Assembly: GCA_023436305.1 (NCBI GenBank)
Contig: JAEZJQ010000003.1
Coordinates: forward strand, 1 to 30,701
DNA length: 30,701 nt
From: Bacillota bacterium
Lineage (GTDB): Bacteria; Bacillota; UBA4882; UBA8346
Direction: 5' to 3'
Positions 24,488-30,701 of the stretch are shown here, in pieces. The position numbers and the translations under genes were made by a program. The notes beneath the pieces are model-generated. The model did no database searches, was not told where the DNA came from, and was given only the letters and a program-made list of their open reading frames with translations. Position 1 is the first letter of the stretch. Every line of letters starts with the position of its first letter.

Positions 24488-25093
24488 TTAATCGTCATCA
24501 TCTTTTAACAAATTCAAATAGTCGGCCATTTCTAAATTCATTCCGTAAATCATAAAAGTACCTTTGGAAATAAGTTCTTCTTTGGAACGCACTACCACTT
24601 CAATAAAAAAACGGTGGTTCTTCCGCTCCATCACTTGAGCTTTGGCAATCAATTTTTCTCCGGCGTGAACCGTCCGTAAGAAATCCATTTTTACATTACC
24701 GGTTACGGCCACCTGAACATCAACCACGGCGTTGGCCAATGAATTGGCCTGGGCGAAAATAATGTGTCCCCGGACGATATTACACTTTTCCAGGCACATG
24801 GATTGGTCGGTTTCCAAAATGGAAAGGCCTTTCTTGCCGGGCTCAATCTCAATTAATTCTCCAACAATTTCGGCCGCCCCTAATGACTGGGATGCGCCAA
24901 AAAACTGGGAAGCCATCTCTTTGGTGCGTTTGCGGACTTCCGGAATGGATAATTCCAAACGATCCAACCGGATGGTGGGAATACTAACCACTAAGATTTC
25001 CGCCAGTTCTTCATCAGTAATAAATGGATTGGTTTGGATAGCTTCAAGTAATTTCCGATGCCTTTCCGACTTTTTAAGAAGTTTGTCTCTCAT
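24488..25093 (-). CDS. fapR: Fatty-acid regulator FapR
   Basis: Repressor of lipid-synthesis genes that is released by malonyl-CoA or malonyl-ACP. 201 residues: an N-terminal DeoR-like helix-turn-helix (FITDEELAEILVVSIPTIRLDRLELSIPE at about 24-52) and a C-terminal hot-dog domain (about 70-195, with IVRGHIIFAQANSLANAVVDV). The linker helix and the ligand-site segments match the B. subtilis protein as I remember it. It has a strong sigma-A promoter with a 19-bp palindrome over the start region, which suggests autoregulation. The C-terminus ends in four Asp. Confidence 0.95.
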   Translation of the reverse strand: MRDKLLKKSERHRKLLEAIQTNPFITDEELAEILVVSIPTIRLDRLELSIPEVRKRTKEMASQFFGASQSLGAAEIVGELIEIEPGKKGLSILETDQSMCLEKCNIVRGHIIFAQANSLANAVVDVQVAVTGNVKMDFLRTVHAGEKLIAKAQVMERKNHRFFIEVVVRSKEELISKGTFMIYGMNLEMADYLNLLKDDDD

Positions 25094-25117
25094 ATTTCTC
25101 TTCCACCAACAATTTTT

Positions 25118-25136
25118 ATTATTAGCTGATAATAAT
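25118..25136 (-). promoter_or_regulatory. Palindromic operator in the fapR promoter
   Basis: Perfect arms ATTATTA and TAATAAT around GCTGA (19 bp in all) begin at the -10 box and cover the likely transcription start. Candidate FapR autoregulatory site, though it differs from the TTAGTACCT-type site of B. subtilis. Confidence 0.5.
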
Positions 25137-25163
25137 TATACCCGCTTTCAATTCCTTTTGCAA
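25135..25163 (-). promoter_or_regulatory. Sigma-A promoter of fapR-fabH
   Basis: On the minus strand TTGCAA, exactly 17 bases, then TATAAT. It lies about 40 bases upstream of the fapR start. Confidence 0.8.
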
Positions 25164-25244
25164 CTCAAATAATTATTATATCGATGATTGTTTGAACCGG
25201 GTTTTTATCCAGCGCGGCTTGTAAAAGGAAGTACAATAAGAGTT

Positions 25245-25937
25245 TCAAGGAACAGGAGTTGGATTTGAATTGGAGTGGAGAATTTTAAACTTCTTTATAT
25301 TAAATAAATCATAACCCAAACGGCCCATCACGGCAGTCATTTGATTGCGCCAACATTTATTTTCCTCAACATCGGGAATCTCCGGATAAGAAAAGCGGAT
25401 GACCCTTTCCAAGAAATCCTGTTTTATGGCCTCATTACCGGGAAGGTAGAAATACGACATGGCCAAACAATGTTCATCGTTAATACCTAGGATTAAAAAA
25501 TAAAGCCCTTTGAGCCATAAAAACTTCCGGACCTTTCTCTCAACCTCTTCCGGATCATAAACCCGGGTAAAACTATTTCCATAATATTTTTTGGTCTGGA
25601 CGAATAAATTGTTGGACTTTTCAAATGCCTCCTCCAGCAATACATCCGGACTTTTTGGCGTTTTGGTTTTATTCATTTCATGGGATTTGGATATCATATA
25701 CCGGCTGACTTTGTCAAATGTTTGATTTTCCTTATAACACACCATAAATTGAGCCATCAGCTGCCGCCGGAAGGCCCGTTTTTCATCAATGGACATGGAA
25801 TGGACAATCAACCCATTCTGAATTTCCACGTTTTGATCCGGCATTTCCGGCATGACCGTGTCTTCGGCCCGGGCGTATGAAACAACGGTGAAAAGAATTA
25901 GAACGCAAAAAACAAAAGATTTTTTCCAGTTTGACAT
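25245..25937 (-). CDS. Secreted protein of unknown function
   Basis: 230 residues from ATG 25937, chosen for AGAGG 6 bases upstream; the frame is open to 26081, but that part runs through the glutamine synthetase terminator. A signal peptide (KK, then FVFCVLILFTVVSYARA) is followed by a mostly helical, charged domain with four Cys after the signal (CYKEN, EHCLAM, NKCWRNQ and one near the signal). No family is recognised. Charged YDPEEVERKVRKFLWLKGLYFLILGIND and a proline-rich end (NSNPTPVP) stand out. It lies alone between the glutamine synthetase terminator and the fapR promoter. Confidence 0.72.
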   Translation of the reverse strand: MSNWKKSFVFCVLILFTVVSYARAEDTVMPEMPDQNVEIQNGLIVHSMSIDEKRAFRRQLMAQFMVCYKENQTFDKVSRYMISKSHEMNKTKTPKSPDVLLEEAFEKSNNLFVQTKKYYGNSFTRVYDPEEVERKVRKFLWLKGLYFLILGINDEHCLAMSYFYLPGNEAIKQDFLERVIRFSYPEIPDVEENKCWRNQMTAVMGRLGYDLFNIKKFKILHSNSNPTPVP

Positions 25938-25962
25938 CAAATACCTCTTTTGATTCATCATT

Positions 25963-25986
25963 AGAAATATCATCAGAAATATCATC
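25963..25986. repeat. 12-bp tandem repeat, two copies
   Basis: AGAAATATCATC occurs twice in direct succession just upstream of the secreted-protein gene, within its probable leader. Confidence 0.6.
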
Positions 25987-26057
25987 GACTCTTTGGCTAT
26001 AAAAATCTTAACAGGAGCTTTTCCAGAAGTCAAGTAGTCGAGTATTTCAAAATGAAC

Positions 26058-26103
26058 GAAAATAAAAGGGGCCGCTTCCAAAGAAATCTTGGAGACAGCC
26101 CCA
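26058..26103 (-). terminator. Intrinsic terminator of the glutamine synthetase gene
   Basis: On the minus strand GGGGC and GCCCC outer arms with an inner CCAA/TTGG stem are followed by TTTTATTTT, about 20 bases past the stop at 26123. Confidence 0.75.
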
Positions 26104-26122
26104 TCTTAACGAAACAGTTGCT

Positions 26123-28234
26123 TTACAAGTTAAATAAAAGATCGGCGTAAGTAGGGAAAGGCCAAATGGCCGCATCGGACATGGATTCCAGTTTATCACC
26201 TTCGGCCCGCAACTTGGCCATGGCTACAAAAACAACATCGCGATAATACTGGGCATGCTTCAAGGTATCCCCATGACTTTCATTCGCTAAAGCTTTTTCC
26301 AATTCTTCCATACCCTGTGAAAAACGATTCAAGGTGTCCGTTAGTTCAACTAAAAGCTTTTCCTGGGCGCCCGCGTCCGCCTTTGACGAAGCCGCTTTTA
26401 CTTGATTAATTGACCCGGCTACATCCGCCGAATATTTAATGATCGCGGGTATGATTTGACGTTTGGCCATATCCAGCATTGTCAGAGCCTCAATTTTGAT
26501 TTGCTTGATATAACTTTCCAAAAAGATCTCATAACGGGAATGGAGTTCCACTTTACTTAAAACGTGATGTTTTTCAAACAGGTTCACGGCTTTATCGGTA
26601 ATCCAGGCCGGAATCGCGGCAACTGTGGACGTAATATTTGGCAAACCACGTTTTTCGGCTTCTTGAACCCATTCTTCAGCATAGTTGTTGCCGTTAAAGA
26701 TAATCCGTTTATGGTTTTTCACGATCTCCTTGATAATACTGCGGACCTCGGCGTCTACATCCTTGGCTTTTTCAAGGCGGTCGGCAATCCGGGAAAGTGT
26801 TTCAGCAACAATTGAATTCAATATCGTATTGGGGCCGGCGATGGACGCCGAAGAAGCAACCATCCGAAATTCAAACTTGTTTCCGGTAAACGCAAACGGT
26901 GAAGTCCGGTTACGATCAGTGGTATCTTTATACAGAGTCGGCATCGTGGATACCCCAATCTTTAATTCCCCACCACCTTTGGATGTCTTCGCGCCCCCAT
27001 TTTCCAACTGTTCAAAAATATCCGTAAGCTGTTCACCCAGGAAAATGGAGATGATTGCCGGGGGCGCCTCATTAGCGCCCAAACGATGGTCATTCCCGGT
27101 GTTGGCTGCGGAAGCCCTTAACAAATCGGCGTATTCATCAACCGCCTGGATTACCGCCGATAGAAAGAGTAAGAAATGTTGATTTTCATGAGGAGTTTTT
27201 CCGGGTTCCAGCAGATTCTGTCCATCATTGGTACTCATTGACCAGTTATTGTGTTTCCCGGAACCGTTAACACCGGCGAATGGCTTTTCATGCAACAAAC
27301 AGACCAGGCCATGACGGGCAGCTACCTTTTTTAAAGTCTCCATGGTAAGCTGGTTATGGTCGGTGGCTACATTGGTAGTGCTAAAAATCGGCGCCAATTC
27401 ATGCTGGGCGGGGGCCACTTCATTATGCTTGGTTTTGGCGAGTACACCGAGTTTCCAAAGTTCCATATCGGCTTCCCGCATAAAAACGGCAATCCGTTCT
27501 TTCAAGGTGACAAAATAATGATCTTCCAATTCCTGGCCCTTTGGCGGTTTTGCTCCAAACAAGGTTCTTCCGGTCAAAATTAGGTCTTTGCGTTGATCAT
27601 ATAACTTTTTGTCAATCACGAAATATTCCTGTTCCGGACCAACCGTGGTAAGCACCCGGGTAACGGTGGTGTTACCCAAACCGTGCAACACCCGGACCGC
27701 TTGCTTGGACAGGGCTTCCATGGAACGCAACAGTGGAGTTTTCTGATCCAGGGCTTCGCCCGTATATGAACAAAATGCAGTGGGAATACATAAAGTACTA
27801 TCCTTGAGGAAAGCCGGAGAAGTGCAATCCCAAGCGGTGTATCCCCTGGCTTCAAAGGTCGCCCGCAATCCTCCGGAAGGAAACGACGATGCGTCAGGTT
27901 CTCCCTTAATTAATTCTTTACCGGAAAACTCCATAATAATTCGGCCATCGTTGGTGGGTGAAATGAAAGAATCATGTTTTTCGGCGGTTATTCCGGTCAT
28001 TGGCTGAAACCAGTGTGTATAATGGGTAGCGCCGCGCTCGATGGCCCAGTCTTTCATGGCGTTTGCCACTACGTCGGCGATGGTGGGATCCAAGGGAAGT
28101 CCTTCATCAATGGTCTTCCGTAAAGCTTTATATACATTTTTCGGTAATCGGGCTCTCATGGACGAATCGTTAAATACATTACATCCAAATGTATTTTCCA
28201 AGGATTCCTGAATTACTGTTTGTTCCTTATCCAT
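26123..28234 (-). CDS. glnN: Type III glutamine synthetase
   Basis: Makes glutamine from glutamate, ammonia and ATP. 703 residues, the large GSIII size rather than the 440-470 of GSI. Motifs: TTVGPEQEYFVIDK, NEVAPAQHELAPIF, FAGVNGSGKHNNWS (the ammonia/glutamate site region), NDHRLGANEAPPAIIS and NRTSPFAFTGNKFEFRMV. The N-terminal domain FNDSSMRARLPKNVYKAL is typical of this class. The start has AAAAGGAG and a promoter with perfect 17-base spacing lies just upstream. It is transcribed alone. Nitrogen control is likely, but no operator could be identified. Confidence 0.97.
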   Translation of the reverse strand: MDKEQTVIQESLENTFGCNVFNDSSMRARLPKNVYKALRKTIDEGLPLDPTIADVVANAMKDWAIERGATHYTHWFQPMTGITAEKHDSFISPTNDGRIIMEFSGKELIKGEPDASSFPSGGLRATFEARGYTAWDCTSPAFLKDSTLCIPTAFCSYTGEALDQKTPLLRSMEALSKQAVRVLHGLGNTTVTRVLTTVGPEQEYFVIDKKLYDQRKDLILTGRTLFGAKPPKGQELEDHYFVTLKERIAVFMREADMELWKLGVLAKTKHNEVAPAQHELAPIFSTTNVATDHNQLTMETLKKVAARHGLVCLLHEKPFAGVNGSGKHNNWSMSTNDGQNLLEPGKTPHENQHFLLFLSAVIQAVDEYADLLRASAANTGNDHRLGANEAPPAIISIFLGEQLTDIFEQLENGGAKTSKGGGELKIGVSTMPTLYKDTTDRNRTSPFAFTGNKFEFRMVASSASIAGPNTILNSIVAETLSRIADRLEKAKDVDAEVRSIIKEIVKNHKRIIFNGNNYAEEWVQEAEKRGLPNITSTVAAIPAWITDKAVNLFEKHHVLSKVELHSRYEIFLESYIKQIKIEALTMLDMAKRQIIPAIIKYSADVAGSINQVKAASSKADAGAQEKLLVELTDTLNRFSQGMEELEKALANESHGDTLKHAQYYRDVVFVAMAKLRAEGDKLESMSDAAIWPFPTYADLLFNL

Positions 28235-28280
28235 TTTATATTCTCCTTTTCATGTAAAGTATTTGGTCGACATACCAATT

Positions 28281-28309
28281 AGATTAACATTTTGATTGAA
28301 TTTTTGCAA
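28281..28309 (-). promoter_or_regulatory. Sigma-A promoter of the glutamine synthetase gene
   Basis: On the minus strand TTGCAA, 17 bases, then TAATCT, about 47 bases before the ATG. A near-match to a Spo0A box (TGTCGAC, 28266-28272) lies just downstream. Confidence 0.6.
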
Positions 28310-28349
28310 GCTTTATTTCACAATTTTTACAAATAAACTAACAATAACA

Positions 28350-28369
28350 TGACATTGCAATGACATTGC
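28350..28369. repeat. Direct repeat upstream of the glutamine synthetase promoter
   Basis: TGACATTGC occurs twice, 11 bases apart (one helical turn), 41 bases upstream of the -35 box. The arrangement is typical of an activator or repressor site; the regulator is unknown. Confidence 0.4.
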
Positions 28370-28387
28370 TGTCGATAAGAATTGGCC

Positions 28388-28443
28388 AACACGAAAATAG
28401 GTTCATTTTCATGAATGGTTAGTGATGCCATTCACGTCGTGTT
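28388..28443. other. Three-way-junction-like inverted repeat
   Basis: Outer arms AACACGA/TCGTGTT (7 bp perfect) enclose two perfect 6-bp hairpins, GAAAAT-AGGTTC-ATTTTC and GAATGG-(9)-CCATTC. The strand is unclear. It is upstream of the glutamine synthetase promoter, so it is not in that leader unless there is a second, more distant start. Confidence 0.45.
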
Positions 28444-28633
28444 AGTGCATCTCATCGATAAAATTCAAAGACTTTTTGACATGCTGTTCCCGGCAGACGT
28501 CTCTCAGGACTTACATTTCTTCTTTGAATAAATCTTAACACATATATAACAATAAATCAACATGCTTTTATAGAAAAATCATTTTTTTACAACAAACATG
28601 ACCTTGTTAACCTTGTTTTCATAAAATATATGA

Positions 28634-28774
28634 CACGTTATTTACACAGCAGGAACAGGACCGATCGAATGGAACCCCCCGGTAATATTATTTGTGGACG
28701 AGCACCCCACCGGGTTAATTAAGGATCTCCCTTCGCAAATGCTGGTATATCAAAGTCCGCCAATATCATCCTGA
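28634..28774 (+). pseudogene. Possible gene remnant (46 open codons, no start)
   Basis: An open frame, richer in GC than its surroundings, reads like protein (GPIEWNPPVILFVDEHPTG, then LIKDLPSQMLVYQSPP) but has a TGA just before it and no start or ribosome site. It could be the tail of a decayed gene or chance. Confidence 0.25.
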
Positions 28775-28795
28775 AAAAATAATGATTTTATCAGG
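28770..28795. repeat. Hairpin-forming inverted repeat
   Basis: CCTGA/TCAGG outer arms continue into AAAAT/ATTTT around an AATG loop, with one A-A mismatch. It ends the remnant frame and precedes the candidate structured RNA. Confidence 0.45.
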
Positions 28796-28817
28796 AAATT
28801 GTGGTAAACTATTGTTT

Positions 28818-28933
28818 AGATTTAAAAATAAATCTTTCGCAAAAGCGAATCCCCATACAAATATAAAAATCCTTCAACTCCGGGTATGGAGAGTTGATCG
28901 GCCATAAATTTAAAATTCATATTTAAATTTTTT
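28818..28933 (+). ncRNA. Candidate structured RNA with pseudoknot
   Basis: In order: hairpin AGATTTA-AAAA-TAAATCT (28818-28835); hairpin TTCGC-AAAA-GCGAA (28836-28849); single-stranded CCATAC (28853-28858); hairpin CAACTC/GAGTTG (28875-28896) whose ten-base loop contains GTATGG, the exact complement of CCATAC, so an H-type pseudoknot can form; then AAATTTAAA/TTTAAATTT (28906-28930) followed by T, terminator-like. No known riboswitch class is recognised. It may be a small RNA or the leader of the 57-residue gene at 29054. Confidence 0.4.
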
Positions 28934-28997
28934 ACGCAAATCTGCCGATATAAATTCTGAAACGAATCTTTGGATGGATAGGATTTAAATTAATCTC

Positions 28998-29027
28998 TGT
29001 CGAATAATGTTTTCAATATACATTATT
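28998..29027 (+). promoter_or_regulatory. Spo0A-box word with promoter-like spacing
   Basis: TGTCGAA (28998-29004) is followed 16 bases later by CATTAT (4 of 6 to the -10 consensus), upstream of the 57-residue gene. Spo0A-activated promoters often carry the box over the -35 region. AATAATG (29003-29009) and CATTATT (29021-29027) also form a 7-bp inverted repeat. Confidence 0.4.
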
Positions 29028-29053
29028 TTATATCCTAGAAAAAAGGTCGTGAT

Positions 29054-29227
29054 ATGATGGTTGATTTAAAAGCCGAAGACATTAAAGAGACTTACGAAAC
29101 GAAATCGAATGATGAGGCTGATAAGTATCAAAAGCTGGGTTGGTTGCTCATCGATACTTACGCAATGGGCGCGGATAAGTTTTTTGTATTGGCCTGGGTA
29201 AAAGATGGCGCCGGCCCCCGCCCGTAA
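29054..29227 (+). CDS. Small protein of unknown function, 57 residues
   Basis: Starts with ATG ATG and has AAAAGG about 7 bases upstream. It is acidic and helical at first (LKAEDIKETYETKSNDEADKY), then amphipathic (KLGWLLIDTYAMGADKFFVLAWVKD), and ends in GAGPRP. The LGW-L-ID-Y...VL-W-KD pattern recalls small hypothetical proteins in Bacillota that contain an 'NKYL-LGWKLIDTY' motif, but I cannot name a family. There is no signal peptide and no Cys. A strong terminator (29316-29346) follows; the candidate structured RNA and a Spo0A box precede it. Confidence 0.72.
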   Translation: MMVDLKAEDIKETYETKSNDEADKYQKLGWLLIDTYAMGADKFFVLAWVKDGAGPRP

Positions 29228-29315
29228 ACCTATTGAACATCGTGAATATGTTTTATCAGTAAGAAAAGATTCGTTGTTGTAAAAACAATTGATTTAAGTT
29301 GCCTGCCCGGATACT

Positions 29316-29346
29316 TATGATGGGAATTATAGCCCATCATTTTTTT
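29316..29346 (+). terminator. Intrinsic terminator of the 57-residue gene
   Basis: A perfect 8-bp stem ATGATGGG/CCCATCAT with an 8-base loop, followed by seven T on the plus strand. Confidence 0.85.
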
Positions 29347-29376
29347 ATGAATAAAAACCGTAAAAGCACCCCTTAC

Positions 29377-29405
29377 TTGAAAGTCATTCCGGTTTATGGT
29401 AGAAT
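29377..29405 (+). promoter_or_regulatory. Sigma-A promoter of the Rrf2 gene
   Basis: TTGAAA, exactly 17 bases, then TAGAAT with a TG one base upstream (extended -10). It lies about 48 bases before the start. Confidence 0.8.
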
Positions 29406-29453
29406 GAATTTAAAACCTATCGTTTTACTCGGGATTGAAAGGGGCTGCTTATT

Positions 29454-29900
29454 ATGCAAATTTCTACCAAAGGCCGTTATGGTCTTCGTGCCATGGTGGA
29501 TATGGCTGTCCATCAAATGGATGGGCCTTTAGCTTTACGCGTAATTGCCGAACGACAAGGGATATCCGAATCATATTTGGAGCAGGTTTTTACAAATTTA
29601 CGGAAAAGCGGACTGGTTAAGGCCTCACGCGGTTCTCAAGGAGGATATGAACTCAGCCGCCCCGCTGCTGAAATTTCAGTACACCAAATCCTTACCGCCC
29701 TGGAAGGTCCGATTGCTCCGGTATTTTGTGTGGATAAAGCCAATCCGGGCACATGCGAACGGCAAAGCATTTGTGTAACCCGTTCCTTTTGGGAAGAATT
29801 GCGCGATCGAATCAACGAATTCCTAAGCGGGACTTCTCTGCAAGATTTGGCCGAACGCGCCAAAAATACCTGTCCGGAAGAACCCATGTATTTTATTTAA
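29454..29900 (+). CDS. Rrf2/IscR-family transcriptional regulator
   Basis: 148 residues. A winged helix-turn-helix (1-70: MQISTKGRYGLRAMVDMA; ISESYLEQVFTNLRKSGLVKASRGSQGGYELSRP) is followed by a dimer helix and a Cys loop with C92, C101 and C107, plus a lone C140. The three loop Cys suggest an Fe-S cluster as in IscR, although the first gap is 8 residues rather than 5. CymR-type members, which control cysteine metabolism, lack these Cys. The next gene is metA, convergent; no iscS/iscU genes follow. It has its own promoter and AAAGGGG site. Confidence 0.9.
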   Translation: MQISTKGRYGLRAMVDMAVHQMDGPLALRVIAERQGISESYLEQVFTNLRKSGLVKASRGSQGGYELSRPAAEISVHQILTALEGPIAPVFCVDKANPGTCERQSICVTRSFWEELRDRINEFLSGTSLQDLAERAKNTCPEEPMYFI

Positions 29901-29935
29901 CCTACGCCGTTCAAGTTAATTATTCGGCTCGTCCG

Positions 29936-29968
29936 ACGGGGCTGTCATTGTATCTTATGACGCCCCGT
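29936..29968. terminator. Hairpin between convergent genes
   Basis: ACGGGGC/GCCCCGT outer arms and GTCAT/ATGAC inner arms give a 12-bp stem with one bulge. There is no long T run, but its position between two convergent genes fits a shared terminator. Confidence 0.65.
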
Positions 29969-29985
29969 TCTCTATGCCGTTATCA

Positions 29986-30701
29986 TTATTCGATATCATT
30001 TAAATCATATGGCGTTTCTTGATAGACATAATAGTTAAGCCAGTTTTGGAATAACAAATTGGCATGGCTGCGCCACCGGACCACCGGTTCCTTGGTGGGG
30101 TCGTCATTGGGAAAGTAATTTCGGGGAACGGAAATTGATAAACCCTTGGCGATATCCCGATCATACTCTGACTTTAAGGTTAAGGGATCATATTCGGAAT
30201 GGCCGGTTACAAAAATATGCCGTCCATCTTTACTTCCCACGATATAAACCCCGGCTTCCGGGGAATCCACTAAAAGTTCTATTTCAGCAACTTTTTCGAT
30301 GTCCGCCTTGCGGACCTCCGTATACCGCGAATGGGGCGCTATAAAGACATCATCGAATCCCCGGAGCAATTTGGTGTATTTTTGGCAGATATTATGTTCG
30401 AAAACGCCGAACATTTTTTCCGATAGCGGATATTTGGCAATTTGGTAATGATAATAAAGCCCGGCTTGAGCCGCCCAACAAATATAGAGGGTGGAAAACA
30501 CGTGATGCTTGGCCCAGTCCATGATCCCGGTCAATTCATCCCAATAATTAACATCTTCAAACTGAAGCTGCTCCACCGGAGCCCCGGTAATTATTAAACC
30601 GTCAAATTTCTCGTTTTTTACTTCGGAAAAGGTCTTGTAAAAATTATTCAAATGTTCTTCCGAGGTATTTTTGGATTGATGGGTTTCGGGACGCAATAAG
30701 A
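29986..30701 (-). CDS. metA: Homoserine O-acyltransferase (MetA type), N-terminus cut by window
   Basis: Acylates homoserine in methionine synthesis. The frame runs off the right edge (the residues before RPETHQSKN read LL, as in homologues), so about 238 C-terminal residues are seen and roughly 65 are missing. Catalytic Cys in STLYICWAAQAGL; His and Glu in FVTGHSEYDP. In GLIITGAPVEQL the residue after APV is Glu; in studied enzymes Glu at this point goes with acetyl-CoA and Gly (GAPLG in Escherichia coli) with succinyl-CoA, so acetyl transfer is predicted. Confidence 0.95.
   Translation of the reverse strand, partial: LLRPETHQSKNTSEEHLNNFYKTFSEVKNEKFDGLIITGAPVEQLQFEDVNYWDELTGIMDWAKHHVFSTLYICWAAQAGLYYHYQIAKYPLSEKMFGVFEHNICQKYTKLLRGFDDVFIAPHSRYTEVRKADIEKVAEIELLVDSPEAGVYIVGSKDGRHIFVTGHSEYDPLTLKSEYDRDIAKGLSISVPRNYFPNDDPTKEPVVRWRSHANLLFQNWLNYYVYQETPYDLNDIE

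Noticed and set aside
26685..27182. 165-residue plus-strand frame inside glutamine synthetase
   Set aside because: Antisense shadow of a well-conserved gene; no ribosome site and no recognisable protein.
28235..28450. Glutamine riboswitch or GlnR site before glutamine synthetase
   Set aside because: The conserved glnA-RNA core is not seen, and TGTNAN7TNACA is not matched on either strand.
28669..28722. 17-codon frame starting at ATG 28669
   Set aside because: Too short, poor ribosome site, and a competing frame through the same bases looks more protein-like.
28851..28900. Cyclic di-GMP riboswitch (considered because of the GGDEF gene)
   Set aside because: The GEMM-I tetraloop/receptor and conserved core, and the class II core, are absent.

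Overview
The window looks like chromosome of a spore-forming Bacillota (Clostridia- or Limnochordia-like, GC in the mid-forties by eye). The reasons are SpoIVB next to Spo0A, a FapR-type lipid regulator, type III glutamine synthetase, strong AGGAGG-type ribosome binding sites and many TTG/GTG starts. I cannot name the genus. No phage, IS transposase, CRISPR array, tRNA or rRNA was found.

Almost everything from 53 to 28234 is on the minus strand. Read in the direction of transcription (high to low coordinates): a type III glutamine synthetase gene with its own promoter and terminator; an unknown secreted protein; fapR-fabH with a good sigma-A promoter and an overlapping palindrome; a GAF-GGDEF protein; obgE plus a 63-residue four-cysteine protein, closed by a terminator; yhbY-proB-proA-nadD, closed by a terminator; an RRM protein and yajQ, which split nadD from its usual partners yqeK-rsfS; leuS with a YgjP-like metalloprotease; the sporulation block spoIVB-spo0A; steA-steB, a family 2 glycosyltransferase and a MraY-like transferase (an envelope/division module), then nfo and rnhA; a CDF metal exporter with an extended cytoplasmic tail, a LolA-like secreted protein and a membrane-anchored PLD-like protein. 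The right end has two plus-strand genes (a 57-residue orphan and an Rrf2 regulator) and a convergent, truncated metA.

The non-coding part is the most unusual. (1) Degenerate 7-bp repeats fill several intergenic gaps; three are 78-98 bp arrays that keep one heptad phase across an inverted, hairpin-forming arrangement, and two short versions supply the stop codons of neighbouring genes. (2) A 156-bp element with inverted ends lies between rsfS and leuS, where a T-box might have been expected. (3) The 820-bp gap upstream of the glutamine synthetase gene contains a candidate structured RNA: two short hairpins, then a hairpin whose loop can pair with an upstream segment (pseudoknot), then an A/T terminator-like stem. 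It precedes the 57-residue gene, which also has a perfect Spo0A box upstream. (4) The first gene seems to be frameshifted near its 3' end.

All functions come from reading motifs by eye; no database search was run.
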